A DNA stretch of 64,000 nt, from contig JADJPZ010000004.1 of NCBI GenBank assembly GCA_016713025.1, positions 372,001 to 436,000 on the forward strand. Direction: 5' to 3'. This DNA comes from Saprospiraceae bacterium. Its GTDB lineage: Bacteria; Bacteroidota; Bacteroidia; Chitinophagales; Saprospiraceae. Below, one piece after another: positions 16,493 through 24,633 of this stretch. Position 1 is the first letter of the stretch. The number at the start of each line of letters is the position of its first letter. The notes below the pieces were generated by a model. The model was not told where the DNA came from and searched no databases. It saw only the letters and a program-made list of their open reading frames with translations. Both the position numbers and the translations under genes were made by a program.

Positions 16493-18397
16493 ATGAAAAT
16501 GTATAAAAAAATTGTTGTTCTGGTCATTGGTATCATTTTAATGGTAGATGCATTAGATGCTCAAACCACCAATGGGCAGGATTCTGCCTGGATAAGAAAC
16601 AACTACACCAAAAAAGAAATGATGGTGCCCATGAGAGACGGTGTGAAATTATTTACTTCTGTGTACATTCCCAAGGACAATAGTGAACCACATCCTATTC
16701 TGATGAATCGTACACCATATTCATGCTCTCCGTATGGAGAAAGCGAATTCAGGGCATTTTGGGACAATCACTGGAAACAGTATATGAGACGCAATTATAT
16801 CATAGTGATTCAGGATGTGAGGGGCAGGTGGATGAGTGAAGGCCAGTTTGTAGATGTCAGGCCATACATTGAAAATAAAAAACCTCATGAAACAGACGAA
16901 GCTTCTGATACCTATGATGCTATCGAATGGCTGATAAAAAATTTGCCCGATAACAATGGAAAAGTTGGTGTTCTTGGTATTTCTTACCCTGGATTTTATG
17001 CCACAATGGCTGCTTTGAGTGGCCATCCTGCACTTGTAGCAGCTAGCCCGCAGGCTCCTGTTACAGATTGGTATATGGGTGACGATTTTCATCACAACGG
17101 GGCATTTTTTATGATGGATGGATTTTCATTCTACTCTTCATTTGGAAAACCAAGACCAAAACCAACCACCAAGGGATCACCAGGATTTTCATTTCCAACC
17201 AGAGATTCATACAAGTTTTATCTCGAAGCCGGGACTACAAAAAATCTGGCTAAAATGATTGGGGATAGTATTCGTTTTTGGCATGAACTGTACAAACATC
17301 CTGACCTTGATGATTGGTGGAAAGCCCGCAATGTCAGGAACTTTGTGCAAAACATACCCGCTCATACGGCTACACTTGTAGTGGGTGGATTGTTTGACGC
17401 TGAAGATTGTTACGGGGCATGGCGAACTTACGAATCAATAGAAAAAAAATCAAAAAATAATAACAGGATCATCATGGGTCCATGGAGTCATGGTCAATGG
17501 AGTAGGGGAGAGGGCAATCAATTGGGCAACATCCGATTTGACAGTAATACTTCATGGTTTTATCAAAATGAGGTAGAAGTACCATTTTTCATTCACCACC
17601 TTGAAGGAAAAGCAAAAATAGACCGACTGCCGGAAGCAAGTATTTTTTTCACAGGTGAAAACAAATGGAGACTTCTCCCTGAATGGCCACTAAAAAATGT
17701 CAAAATGACACCACTATATATGCACGAAAAAGAAAAACTTCGATGGTCAGCACCTACGACCAAGAACAGTTTTTCTGAGTATATCAGTGATCCTGCCAAA
17801 CCAGTGCCATATACAGAAGATGTACACTTCAGAAGGACAAATGCTTATATGACTGATGACCAGAGATTTGCTTCCAGACGACCCGATGTACTTACATTTC
17901 AGACTGATATACTCAACGAAGATATGACACTGGGTGGAACCGTAATAGCTGATTTATTTACGAGTGTGACAAGTACTGATGCTGATTATATTGTAAAAAT
18001 AATAGATGTATTTCCGAGTGATTTTCGGTACTCAGATGTTAGATTTGATTCAGGGAGGAATGGTGATGACAGTTACCCGATGGGTGATTATCAGATGCTG
18101 GTAAGAGGTGAAGTGATGCGTGGCAAATATCGGAATAGTTTTGAAAAGCCAGTGCCTTTTGTGCCAAATAAAGTGGAAAAAGTAAGGTTTGAGTTGCCTG
18201 ATGTCGCACATACTTTTAAAAAAGGTCATCGCATCATGGTACAAGTACAAAGTACCTGGTTTCCGTTGGTGGACAGAAATCCTCAAAAGTTTATCAATAT
18301 TTATGAAGCGGAAGAGAGTGACTATCAAAAAGCCATGATAAAAATTTGGCATGACAATACTAACACTTCAGGAGTTATCCTTCCAGTAATCAAATGA
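16493..18397 (+). CDS. CocE/NonD-family hydrolase (X-Pro dipeptidyl-peptidase S15-like)
   Basis: This secreted alpha/beta hydrolase has a signal peptide ending near LDAQ. The nucleophile elbow is GISYPG (about residue 161-166), the acid is in GGLFDAED (about 299-306) and the histidine in GPWSHGQW (about 332-339), the S15 catalytic triad order. The C-terminal jelly-roll domain typical of X-Pro dipeptidyl-peptidase and CocE spans about 410-630. Family members hydrolyse acyl esters, glutaryl-cephalosporins or dipeptides, so the substrate cannot be told from sequence. I choose the ATG at 16493; a TTG at 16475 in frame would add six residues before a normal signal peptide. A TATCTTTA sequence at 16457-16464 is a near-match to the -7 box. 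Confidence 0.92.
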   Translation: MKMYKKIVVLVIGIILMVDALDAQTTNGQDSAWIRNNYTKKEMMVPMRDGVKLFTSVYIPKDNSEPHPILMNRTPYSCSPYGESEFRAFWDNHWKQYMRRNYIIVIQDVRGRWMSEGQFVDVRPYIENKKPHETDEASDTYDAIEWLIKNLPDNNGKVGVLGISYPGFYATMAALSGHPALVAASPQAPVTDWYMGDDFHHNGAFFMMDGFSFYSSFGKPRPKPTTKGSPGFSFPTRDSYKFYLEAGTTKNLAKMIGDSIRFWHELYKHPDLDDWWKARNVRNFVQNIPAHTATLVVGGLFDAEDCYGAWRTYESIEKKSKNNNRIIMGPWSHGQWSRGEGNQLGNIRFDSNTSWFYQNEVEVPFFIHHLEGKAKIDRLPEASIFFTGENKWRLLPEWPLKNVKMTPLYMHEKEKLRWSAPTTKNSFSEYISDPAKPVPYTEDVHFRRTNAYMTDDQRFASRRPDVLTFQTDILNEDMTLGGTVIADLFTSVTSTDADYIVKIIDVFPSDFRYSDVRFDSGRNGDDSYPMGDYQMLVRGEVMRGKYRNSFEKPVPFVPNKVEKVRFELPDVAHTFKKGHRIMVQVQSTWFPLVDRNPQKFINIYEAEESDYQKAMIKIWHDNTNTSGVILPVIK

Positions 18398-18428
18398 TGT
18401 TACGAACAATCATACAAATTTAAAAAAA

Positions 18429-20045
18429 ATGACAAAGAAATCCATTAAAAAAGTAATGCCTGAAAAGGAAAATGACATCAAAATCAGTAAATCAAAAGCA
18501 GGGTCATCAAAACCTTCAGCTAAAAAATCTAAGATTCAACATCAGACACCTCAAGAAATGTTTGAATCTTATACTTCAGAAGAGGAACTGATATTACATC
18601 CATCACATACTGATACTTTGAATGTGATGTTTGCCAGTGCCGAGTGTTTTCCTATGGCCAAGGTAGGCGGACTGGCAGATGTTGTCGGATCGCTACCGAA
18701 ATATCTGGGGAAAGCCGGAGTAAAAACAAGTGTCGTAATACCGGCATATGAGATGCCATGGTACGAAGGTAAATTATACCGAATAGTGCACCAGGGACAT
18801 TTTCATCTTGGGATGGAACATCTTTACTTTGAAGTCAGATATTTTATAGATGATATTTTGGGATTCCCATTTTATAATATTCACATTCCATCCAAATTTG
18901 ACAGATATGGCGTTTATTCTGATCAGGACGGTAATTTTTTCGGAGATGAGGTGGCAAGAAATATTGCGTTTCAACGTGCATTTTTGACATGGCTCCGAGA
19001 TGGAAATGTTGCCGTTGATATCGTCCATTGTCATGATCATCATACCGGATTGATCCCTTTTATGATGAAACATGCCTATGAATTCAAGTCATTATCACAA
19101 ATACCTACTGTCTTTACCATTCACAATGAAAGGTATCAGGGAGCATTTGGTTGGAGCAAACAAAATCTTTTGCCACAGTTTGACAGCTGGAAAACTGGTC
19201 TTTTGGAGTGGAACGGCGTGATCAATCCTCTAAGCTCTGCTGTAAGATGTGCTTATAGAGTGACTACCGTATCACCCAATTATATGAACGAATTGATGTA
19301 TAATTCCTTTGGTCTGGAACATTTATTCAAATCTGAATACTGGAAGTGCAGTGGTATCCTCAATGGTATCGATAACGAAGTATGGGATCCTGCCACTGAC
19401 CCTATGATTGAACATCATTTTAAGGGTAATGAGATACAGTTCAAAGCTGAAAACAAGAAGGTACTTTGTTCCATCGCAGGATTTGACCCATCCTTGCCGC
19501 TATATGCTTTTATCGGGAGGTTGGTTCTTGAAAAAGGTGCTGAGTTTATAGCAGGCATTATTGATACATGGCTTTCAAGACACAGGAATGTCAACTTTAT
19601 TGTCCTTGGTACCGGTGACAAAAGTATAGAATCTGCTATCTCGACTGCAACTAAAAGGCATCCTTCCAATGTGGCCTGCATGCTCAAGTATAACGAAGCC
19701 ATGTCTCACAAGATTTATGCCGGCGCAGACTTTTTGCTTATGCCATCGAGAGTAGAGCCTTGTGGTCTCAATCAGATGTTTTCAATGCGGTATGGTACAT
19801 TGCCTATAGTGAGAACTACAGGTGGCCTTAAAGATAGTGTCAGAGATATATCAGAATCAGGAGGTGTGGGTATCAGGTTTGATCATATGGATTTTGAGCA
19901 GATGTTGCATGCTGTGGGCAGAGCTTTTGATCTCTATCACAATACCGAGTTTAAAAATCATTGTGTAAAACAAGCCATGGCTTTGGACTTCTCATGGGAT
20001 GCATCTGCCAATAGGTACAAAGATATATACAAGAGTATTGTTTAG
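18429..20045 (+). CDS. glgA: Glycogen/starch synthase (GT5 glycosyltransferase)
   Basis: The 538-residue protein transfers glucose from ADP-glucose (or UDP-glucose) to growing alpha-1,4-glucan. The N-terminal Rossmann domain opens with FASAECFPMAKVGGLADVVG (about residue 68), containing the KVGGL substrate-binding motif, and the C-terminal domain has PSRVEPCGLNQMFSMRYGT (about 438) and the following RTTGGL. The first 55 residues are an unusual Lys/Ser-rich, probably disordered extension absent from the E. coli enzyme (477 residues). It starts 31 bases after the hydrolase gene. No branching enzyme or glgC gene is in the window, so the glycogen pathway is encoded elsewhere. Confidence 0.93.
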   Translation: MTKKSIKKVMPEKENDIKISKSKAGSSKPSAKKSKIQHQTPQEMFESYTSEEELILHPSHTDTLNVMFASAECFPMAKVGGLADVVGSLPKYLGKAGVKTSVVIPAYEMPWYEGKLYRIVHQGHFHLGMEHLYFEVRYFIDDILGFPFYNIHIPSKFDRYGVYSDQDGNFFGDEVARNIAFQRAFLTWLRDGNVAVDIVHCHDHHTGLIPFMMKHAYEFKSLSQIPTVFTIHNERYQGAFGWSKQNLLPQFDSWKTGLLEWNGVINPLSSAVRCAYRVTTVSPNYMNELMYNSFGLEHLFKSEYWKCSGILNGIDNEVWDPATDPMIEHHFKGNEIQFKAENKKVLCSIAGFDPSLPLYAFIGRLVLEKGAEFIAGIIDTWLSRHRNVNFIVLGTGDKSIESAISTATKRHPSNVACMLKYNEAMSHKIYAGADFLLMPSRVEPCGLNQMFSMRYGTLPIVRTTGGLKDSVRDISESGGVGIRFDHMDFEQMLHAVGRAFDLYHNTEFKNHCVKQAMALDFSWDASANRYKDIYKSIV

Positions 20046-20106
20046 CCATATTAACAATTGTTGATTATATTGAAGTTACAATTGTTCCCTAATTGATTTA
20101 TAAAAT

Positions 20107-20505
20107 ATGACTGAGTTTGAAAAAGATCCATTGCTTCCCAGCGGACCTTGGGAAGGATTTTATTGTTATGAGGCCGAGGCCGAAAAACATAAAATGGATA
20201 TAGAGTTGACTTTTTGTGACATGACCGTATCAGGCTCAGGTATAGACGATGTGGGTACATTTCACTGGGAGGGTAATTACGATCTTACCCATTTTAAAGC
20301 GAATATTACAAAACAATATCTGACTCATAAGGTGTGGTACAAAGGAGCCATCGATGAAAACGGTATTTGGGGAAATTGGGAGTTGAATATCGGTTGGAAC
20401 AACATTACCGGTGGATTTCACATCTGGCCAAAAAAACAAAATCAAGGCGAATCCACCATGGAAGTTGGTAAGGAAATATCTATAGTGATGTGTAAGTGTA
20501 TATGA
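20107..20505 (+). CDS. Small conserved-looking protein of unknown function
   Basis: I do not recognise this 132-residue protein. It has no signal peptide or membrane segment and is rich in aromatic residues (12 Trp/Phe/Tyr in the middle section), with alternating strands such as TFHWEGNYDL, KVWYKGAIDENGIWGNWEL and GGFHIWP, suggesting a small beta-barrel resembling lipocalin-like folds. Both ends are clearly bounded: the ATG is preceded by an A-rich leader 61 bases after glgA, and a convergent gene lies downstream. It may be co-transcribed with glgA. The coding assignment is supported by codon pattern and acidic/amphipathic composition; function is open. Confidence 0.7.
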   Translation: MTEFEKDPLLPSGPWEGFYCYEAEAEKHKMDIELTFCDMTVSGSGIDDVGTFHWEGNYDLTHFKANITKQYLTHKVWYKGAIDENGIWGNWELNIGWNNITGGFHIWPKKQNQGESTMEVGKEISIVMCKCI

Positions 20506-20608
20506 TATCATTGTTGTGATCTTGTATCAATTTTGGAAATTTGCGCCTTGCCAGGCAATTAATAATAAAATTGACATAAAATTCCTGTATGCTTTAAAAT
20601 ATGCCAAA

Positions 20609-20703
20609 AAGAAAATTGATTGCGAAAATTTAAAATCTTAATTATTTAATTTACAATACATTATGATTTAAATTTTTCGCAGAATATTTTCTATCTACTA
20701 TAA
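20609..20703. repeat. 95-bp imperfect palindromic intergenic repeat, copy 1
   Basis: The segment begins AGAAAATTGATTGCGAAA and ends TTTTTCGCAGAATATTTTCT plus about 10 bases. Its two arms are complementary: TTGCGAAAATTTAAA with TTTAAATTTTTCGCA, then AGAAAAT with ATTTTCT, so it can form a long hairpin. A gap-free copy, roughly 80% identical, is at 55746-55840. Located between convergent genes. Confidence 0.75.
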
Positions 20704-20742
20704 ATTGAAGACCAAAGACTAAAATTATTTATTTGTATAATG

Positions 20743-20790
20743 AATAAATCCTTGACAGCCCACTTAAGGCCATCAAGGATTTATTATTTG
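20743..20790 (-). terminator. Intrinsic terminator of the beta-barrel gene
   Basis: AATAAATCCTTGA (20743-20755) pairs perfectly with TCAAGGATTTATT (20773-20785), 13 base pairs with an 17-base loop. It lies just beyond the 3' end of the minus-strand gene 20802-21965 and could also stop the plus-strand gene. Confidence 0.8.
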
Positions 20791-20801
20791 ATGGCTTATT
20801 C

Positions 20802-21965
20802 TCAATGAAAATCAAATCTCCCACCAAAGGATATATTGCGCTGTTGTAATGGATTATCAGTAAAAATGGTATTCAGATCATATTTTGCATACAAACTAAA
20901 ATCTCTGTAACCAAAATATCCACTCAATCCATAAATAATGTCATTTGTGTTGAAATCACCTCTGGTTTCAAGATCGGTTCTGAGACCATCATTTTTGTAC
21001 TCAAGGATTTGTTTTGTGCGATAATTCACTCCGGCATATCCGCCTATACCCATCCTGATACCCCTTTGGGTTCTAACCACGATTTTTTCATCCTTTTTAT
21101 CTTCTGATACATATTTTGACCGTTTTGAAAAATCAAATTCAAGATGTAATGGAATGACAAAGTTATTCATTCTGAAGTAAGGTTCATCAGTGAGTGAAAA
21201 TGGATGTCGAGCCAGTACGGTTTTATTGCCGTCTTTGATATAATGTTGATTATTGTCGGGGCGAAGATTATTATAGGTAAAAGATAGCCCATACTTAAAA
21301 TTTAAAAATGCTGAGTTGGGTGTTAGCCTTGTTTTCCAAGTCCATCCCCATTCATAAAATCTGGAGTTACTCACTTTGATACCATTATTTTCCAAAGTAC
21401 CAAGATCATTGCCTGAGATAATATTATTCAATCCAAAAGCAAACACAAATTGAGTTGTGGTGATTGGTTCTCCTCTTTTCTTTTTTCTTGAGCCCCAGTC
21501 AAAATCAAAATCCCAATTCAGATCTGATTTGTTTTTGATGTCACCTCTTTTCTTTTTACCCTTTCGCTCCTCGTTATCATCATCATCATTTTTGTCTACA
21601 TCGTCTTCATCATCCAAAGTAGTGGCTCTCGAATCACTTTCGCCTTTTGATTCGCTATCGTTATTGACTTCACTTTTTACAAGCTCTCTTAGTTCGAGCT
21701 CAAAAGGCTCAATTCGAAGAGCAATTTGATTAGCACTTTTTTCAGCTTCAGATTTTTTCATTTCATCAGCCTGGGCTTGTGTGATCTCTTTATTTTCAAG
21801 TTTTTGATTTATCTCTTCGACTTTTGCTTTAAGAGCTGCTTTTTCCTGGTCCTTGATAATTTCGATGTTTCTTTTGATGTATTTTACTTGATCTTCAAAT
21901 TTTTCCTGGCTAAACATGGAAAATTGAGATCCAAAAATGAATAAAAGGATAAAAATGTTTTTCAT
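20802..21965 (-). CDS. Outer membrane beta-barrel protein with periplasmic coiled coil
   Basis: The 387-residue protein has a signal peptide (first 19 residues, ending FSMFS), a charged coiled-coil stretch of about 70 residues (Lys/Glu-rich, 22-95), a low-complexity Asp/Lys linker (about 100-150) and a C-terminal beta-barrel of about 220 residues ending with a terminal histidine-phenylalanine-type strand (GGRFDFH). It is the third gene of a minus-strand run: ECF sigma factor, single-pass membrane protein, barrel. The 72-base gap to the upstream gene has no terminator. The barrel is the likely output or sensor of that sigma factor module. Function not assignable further. Confidence 0.8.
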   Translation of the reverse strand: MKNIFILLFIFGSQFSMFSQEKFEDQVKYIKRNIEIIKDQEKAALKAKVEEINQKLENKEITQAQADEMKKSEAEKSANQIALRIEPFELELRELVKSEVNNDSESKGESDSRATTLDDEDDVDKNDDDDNEERKGKKKRGDIKNKSDLNWDFDFDWGSRKKKRGEPITTTQFVFAFGLNNIISGNDLGTLENNGIKVSNSRFYEWGWTWKTRLTPNSAFLNFKYGLSFTYNNLRPDNNQHYIKDGNKTVLARHPFSLTDEPYFRMNNFVIPLHLEFDFSKRSKYVSEDKKDEKIVVRTQRGIRMGIGGYAGVNYRTKQILEYKNDGLRTDLETRGDFNTNDIIYGLSGYFGYRDFSLYAKYDLNTIFTDNPLQQRNISFGGRFDFH

Positions 21966-22037
21966 TTTGATAGATTTTAATGGATTAATAATTTTAAAAT
22001 ATTTTATATTTGATGGGTATTCAATCTTATAAACCGG

Positions 22038-22781
22038 TTATTCTGCTTTGATTTCGTTTCTTGATATGACAGCAGAAATCATTGGTGATGATATCTCTTT
22101 CATTGACTTTATTGCACTAAGCAGGTAACTCCTGTTAGCTTCTTTTTCAGCTTGTCTCAATAATTTATTAGGGTCAATATCATATTTGTTTTGCGTTCCT
22201 TGCTGACTTTTTGATATCAAAGCACTTTCTGTATCTGTTAAAAGTTTCTCGGGATCCACCATAACAAAATCAGCAGACTTTACTTGGTGGAGATGGTTTT
22301 TTGTATCCTGTATGACTTTATGATCTGATGCTATTTTGTTTTCAGGTTTTTCCACAATGTTTGAGATAGAAATTGGTTGATCGATTTCAGTAGGAAGAGT
22401 ATTCACTTTAATTTTATTAGATGATGTAGCAGAACCCCAGTTTGATTGACTTTTAGTTTTTGTATCTTTATTGGCGATGGCTTGGAAAGGTACTTGTGTT
22501 GTTTCTGCAGGTATACTATTAGCGGTCTTCAGCTCCTTTTCAGTATTTATTGTAATTGTTTTTGCATTTTCTTCGGGCATTAGGAGTAAAATAGATAAAA
22601 ACATTCCAAAAATTATTAGTGCCACAGCAGCAGATGATTTTAAAAACAAGCGATAAAACCTAGGTTTTATTTTTTCAGATTGAGCTAATAATCCATCAAG
22701 TTTGCTCCATGCTTCCGGATCAGGATTTATCCTTCTGTTTTCGAAGTGATGTTTTATGTTGTTTTCTAAATTCTTATCCAT
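22038..22781 (-). CDS. Anti-sigma-factor-like single-pass membrane protein
   Basis: The 247-residue protein has a short cytoplasmic N-terminus with the pattern INPDPEAWSKLDGLL (about residue 18-32), widespread in Bacteroidota proteins encoded beside ECF sigma factors, one membrane helix (about 48-69) and a long, hydrophilic, probably disordered periplasmic tail. It overlaps the sigma factor gene by 8 bases, the arrangement expected of an anti-sigma factor. It lacks the HxxxCxxC zinc motif of classical ZAS anti-sigma factors, so the assignment rests on position and topology. The next gene downstream is a barrel protein, giving a possible envelope-sensing module. Confidence 0.72.
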   Translation of the reverse strand: MDKNLENNIKHHFENRRINPDPEAWSKLDGLLAQSEKIKPRFYRLFLKSSAAVALIIFGMFLSILLLMPEENAKTITINTEKELKTANSIPAETTQVPFQAIANKDTKTKSQSNWGSATSSNKIKVNTLPTEIDQPISISNIVEKPENKIASDHKVIQDTKNHLHQVKSADFVMVDPEKLLTDTESALISKSQQGTQNKYDIDPNKLLRQAEKEANRSYLLSAIKSMKEISSPMISAVISRNEIKAE

Positions 22782-23328
22782 TATAAGTTTTATTTTCCTG
22801 GTTGATCATATTTTGTAAAAGTCTTCTGGCATAGGCCAATTGAGATTTAGATGTTCCTTCTGATATTTGCAACATTTCAGCAATCTCCAGATGCCTGAAT
22901 CCTTCTATAGCATAAAGATTAAATACAATTTTGCACCCTTCAGGTAGGCTGTCTATCATATTTTGGTAGTCATCCTGATACAATAAGTCTGCCGGTTGAT
23001 GAGTATCTGAGAGTTCATTTAAAATTTCTTCACCATATGGGACTGGTTTATTGGACCTGATAAACGATATGCTTTCATTTACCGCAATTCTTCTTATCCA
23101 TGCTTCAAAGTTTCCTTTTCTTTCGAAAGTGTAAAGTTTTGAAAAAATTTTCATAAATGTTGCAATCATCACATCTTCAGCCTGATACATATCGGGTATA
23201 TATTGCCGGCAAATACTGAGCAATCTTGGTGAAAATCTATTAAAAAGTTGTTTTTGGGCCACTCGATCGTGTCTGACAGATAAATCAATGATACTGAACA
23301 AATCCTGATTGATGTCTACAACCTTCAC
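22774..23328 (-). CDS. RNA polymerase ECF sigma factor
   Basis: The 184-residue protein has sigma region 2 at about residues 20-90 (QLFNRFSPRLLSICRQYIPD, then AEDVMIATFMKIF and the -10 recognition helix WIRRIAVNESISFIR) and region 4 at about 120-175 (LPEGCKIVFNLYAIEGFRHLEIAEMLQISEGTSKSQLAYAR), with the helix-turn-helix at the end. No region 1 or 3, so it is a group 4 factor. It is followed with an 8-base overlap by a membrane protein likely to be its anti-sigma partner, and then a barrel protein. The regulated promoters are unknown. Start at 23328 gives MKVVDINQDL and the usual length. Confidence 0.95.
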   Translation of the reverse strand: MKVVDINQDLFSIIDLSVRHDRVAQKQLFNRFSPRLLSICRQYIPDMYQAEDVMIATFMKIFSKLYTFERKGNFEAWIRRIAVNESISFIRSNKPVPYGEEILNELSDTHQPADLLYQDDYQNMIDSLPEGCKIVFNLYAIEGFRHLEIAEMLQISEGTSKSQLAYARRLLQNMINQENKTYNG

Positions 23329-23611
23329 AATATATCGGTTTATTTCTTTAAATTGGTGAAACTTTTATGTTTTAATACTTCAATGACGATTTAATTATGA
23401 AAATGGTTGTAAAATGTTTTTTTTTTTGGTTTTATTTTCAAGTACGTTAGTTATTTTAGTATTAAGTTAAGGTTAGATTGATAATTGACTTATTGTATTT
23501 TTTTCATTTGCTCTTCATTGATGAACCCCTTCCGTAGTGAGACCCTTAGTGATGGGTAAGGTCGGGAACAATCGCCTTGATCAATAGAAAAATTTACTTA
23601 AACTTGATCCG

Positions 23612-24130
23612 TCATTCAACACTTACTAAGACACCAGTTGACAAGCCTTCATTTTTAAAAAGGATATCACCCGACAATTCATCAGATATCTCTGTCATGA
23701 TTAGGTTTTTGTCATAAATGGCGTTTAAGAAAAATGCTTGTTGATTTGCCACAAACTGATAGATATATTTATCTGCAGTTGGAATGTCTGTATTTAGTAC
23801 TTCGGATTTTGGTATCCAGTAAAATTCCCCTTCATCACAAACAATTTTTTCTACTCTTGGGATAGTAGCTGTGTAAATGAAGCTTATCCAGTTGTATGAA
23901 GTAGGAGATGTTTCTGATAGCACACCACAAAATTTTACTTCAGTTAAATCCAGTCCGGTCTCTTCTTTAACTTCTCTCAACATCGCATCATATGGGGATT
24001 CATATGATTCTATTTTTCCACCTGGTGGCACAAACTTACTTTTATTTGGGTTTTTACCTCTTTTTAATAATAGAAATGAATCTTCGCAATGTAGTATGCA
24101 AAAGACCGCCGCTCTTTTCAATCCTTCCAT
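23612..24130 (-). CDS. NUDIX hydrolase
   Basis: The 172-residue protein hydrolyses nucleoside diphosphates linked to another moiety. The NUDIX box GX5EX7REUXEEXGU is complete at about residues 37-59 (GGKIESYESPYDAMLREVKEE, then TGL), and the N-terminal strand AAVFCILHCEDSFLLLKRGKN is as expected for MutT-type proteins. The C-terminal 40 residues are not characteristic. It is monocistronic, divergent from the metalloprotease gene, and is separated from the sigma factor gene by 283 bases that hold a short GC-richer patch (23523-23580) with no recognisable element. Substrate not predictable. Confidence 0.92.
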   Translation of the reverse strand: MEGLKRAAVFCILHCEDSFLLLKRGKNPNKSKFVPPGGKIESYESPYDAMLREVKEETGLDLTEVKFCGVLSETSPTSYNWISFIYTATIPRVEKIVCDEGEFYWIPKSEVLNTDIPTADKYIYQFVANQQAFFLNAIYDKNLIMTEISDELSGDILFKNEGLSTGVLVSVE

Positions 24131-24413
24131 AAACTGACGATAATTATTAGGTTATAAATAATATGATAATCATAATAGGATCCAATTTCATGTCAAAGTT
24201 AATAATATTATCTACACTGATCGCCTATATGATAGTTGATCCAAGTATTTATATAATTATAAAAATATAAAATTAAAATATTTGCACATAAAAATCTTTG
24301 ATAATAAGTATACTACACTTTAATAAAATTATTAATATATAAAATATAATGTTTTTTATTTGTGTGTAACTAGAAGATTGGCATAAAATTTGGAATTATT
24401 CTTATCGAGTAAA

Positions 24414-24434
24414 ACCCTGAATTTGATTCAGGGT
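24414..24434. promoter_or_regulatory. Perfect 8-bp inverted repeat in the nudix/metalloprotease spacer
   Basis: ACCCTGAA (24414-24421) and TTCAGGGT (24427-24434) flank a 5-base spacer. It lies about 200 bases before the protease start and could be an operator dyad. A T-tract does not follow, so a terminator is less likely. The rest of the divergent spacer from 24131 is extremely AT-rich and shows nothing else. Confidence 0.35.
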
Positions 24435-24594
24435 AAATTACCAATTTTTAAAATTATAGAAAAATATGGTCTTGAGTTTTAGAAAACTGTTATATCTTCG
24501 CTTTGCCATTACAGAAGTAGGTATATACAATAGTCATTTTTTATTCATCCCAATTGTATGTAGATACTTAAAAAAAAATGTAATTATCGCACCC

Positions 24595-24616
24595 TCAAGA
24601 TCTTCATTGATCTTGA
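24595..24616 (+). promoter_or_regulatory. Hairpin directly upstream of the metalloprotease start
   Basis: TCAAGATC (24595-24602) pairs perfectly with GATCTTGA (24609-24616) around a six-base loop, ending 17 bases before the ATG at 24634. A structure so close to the start could influence translation; this is inference. Confidence 0.4.
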
Positions 24617-24633
24617 CAAAAACAGTAAATTTT

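Noticed and set aside
24466..24633. Longer N-terminus for the metalloprotease
   Set aside because: The extra 56 residues precede a standard signal peptide starting at 24634 and contain the leader hairpin.
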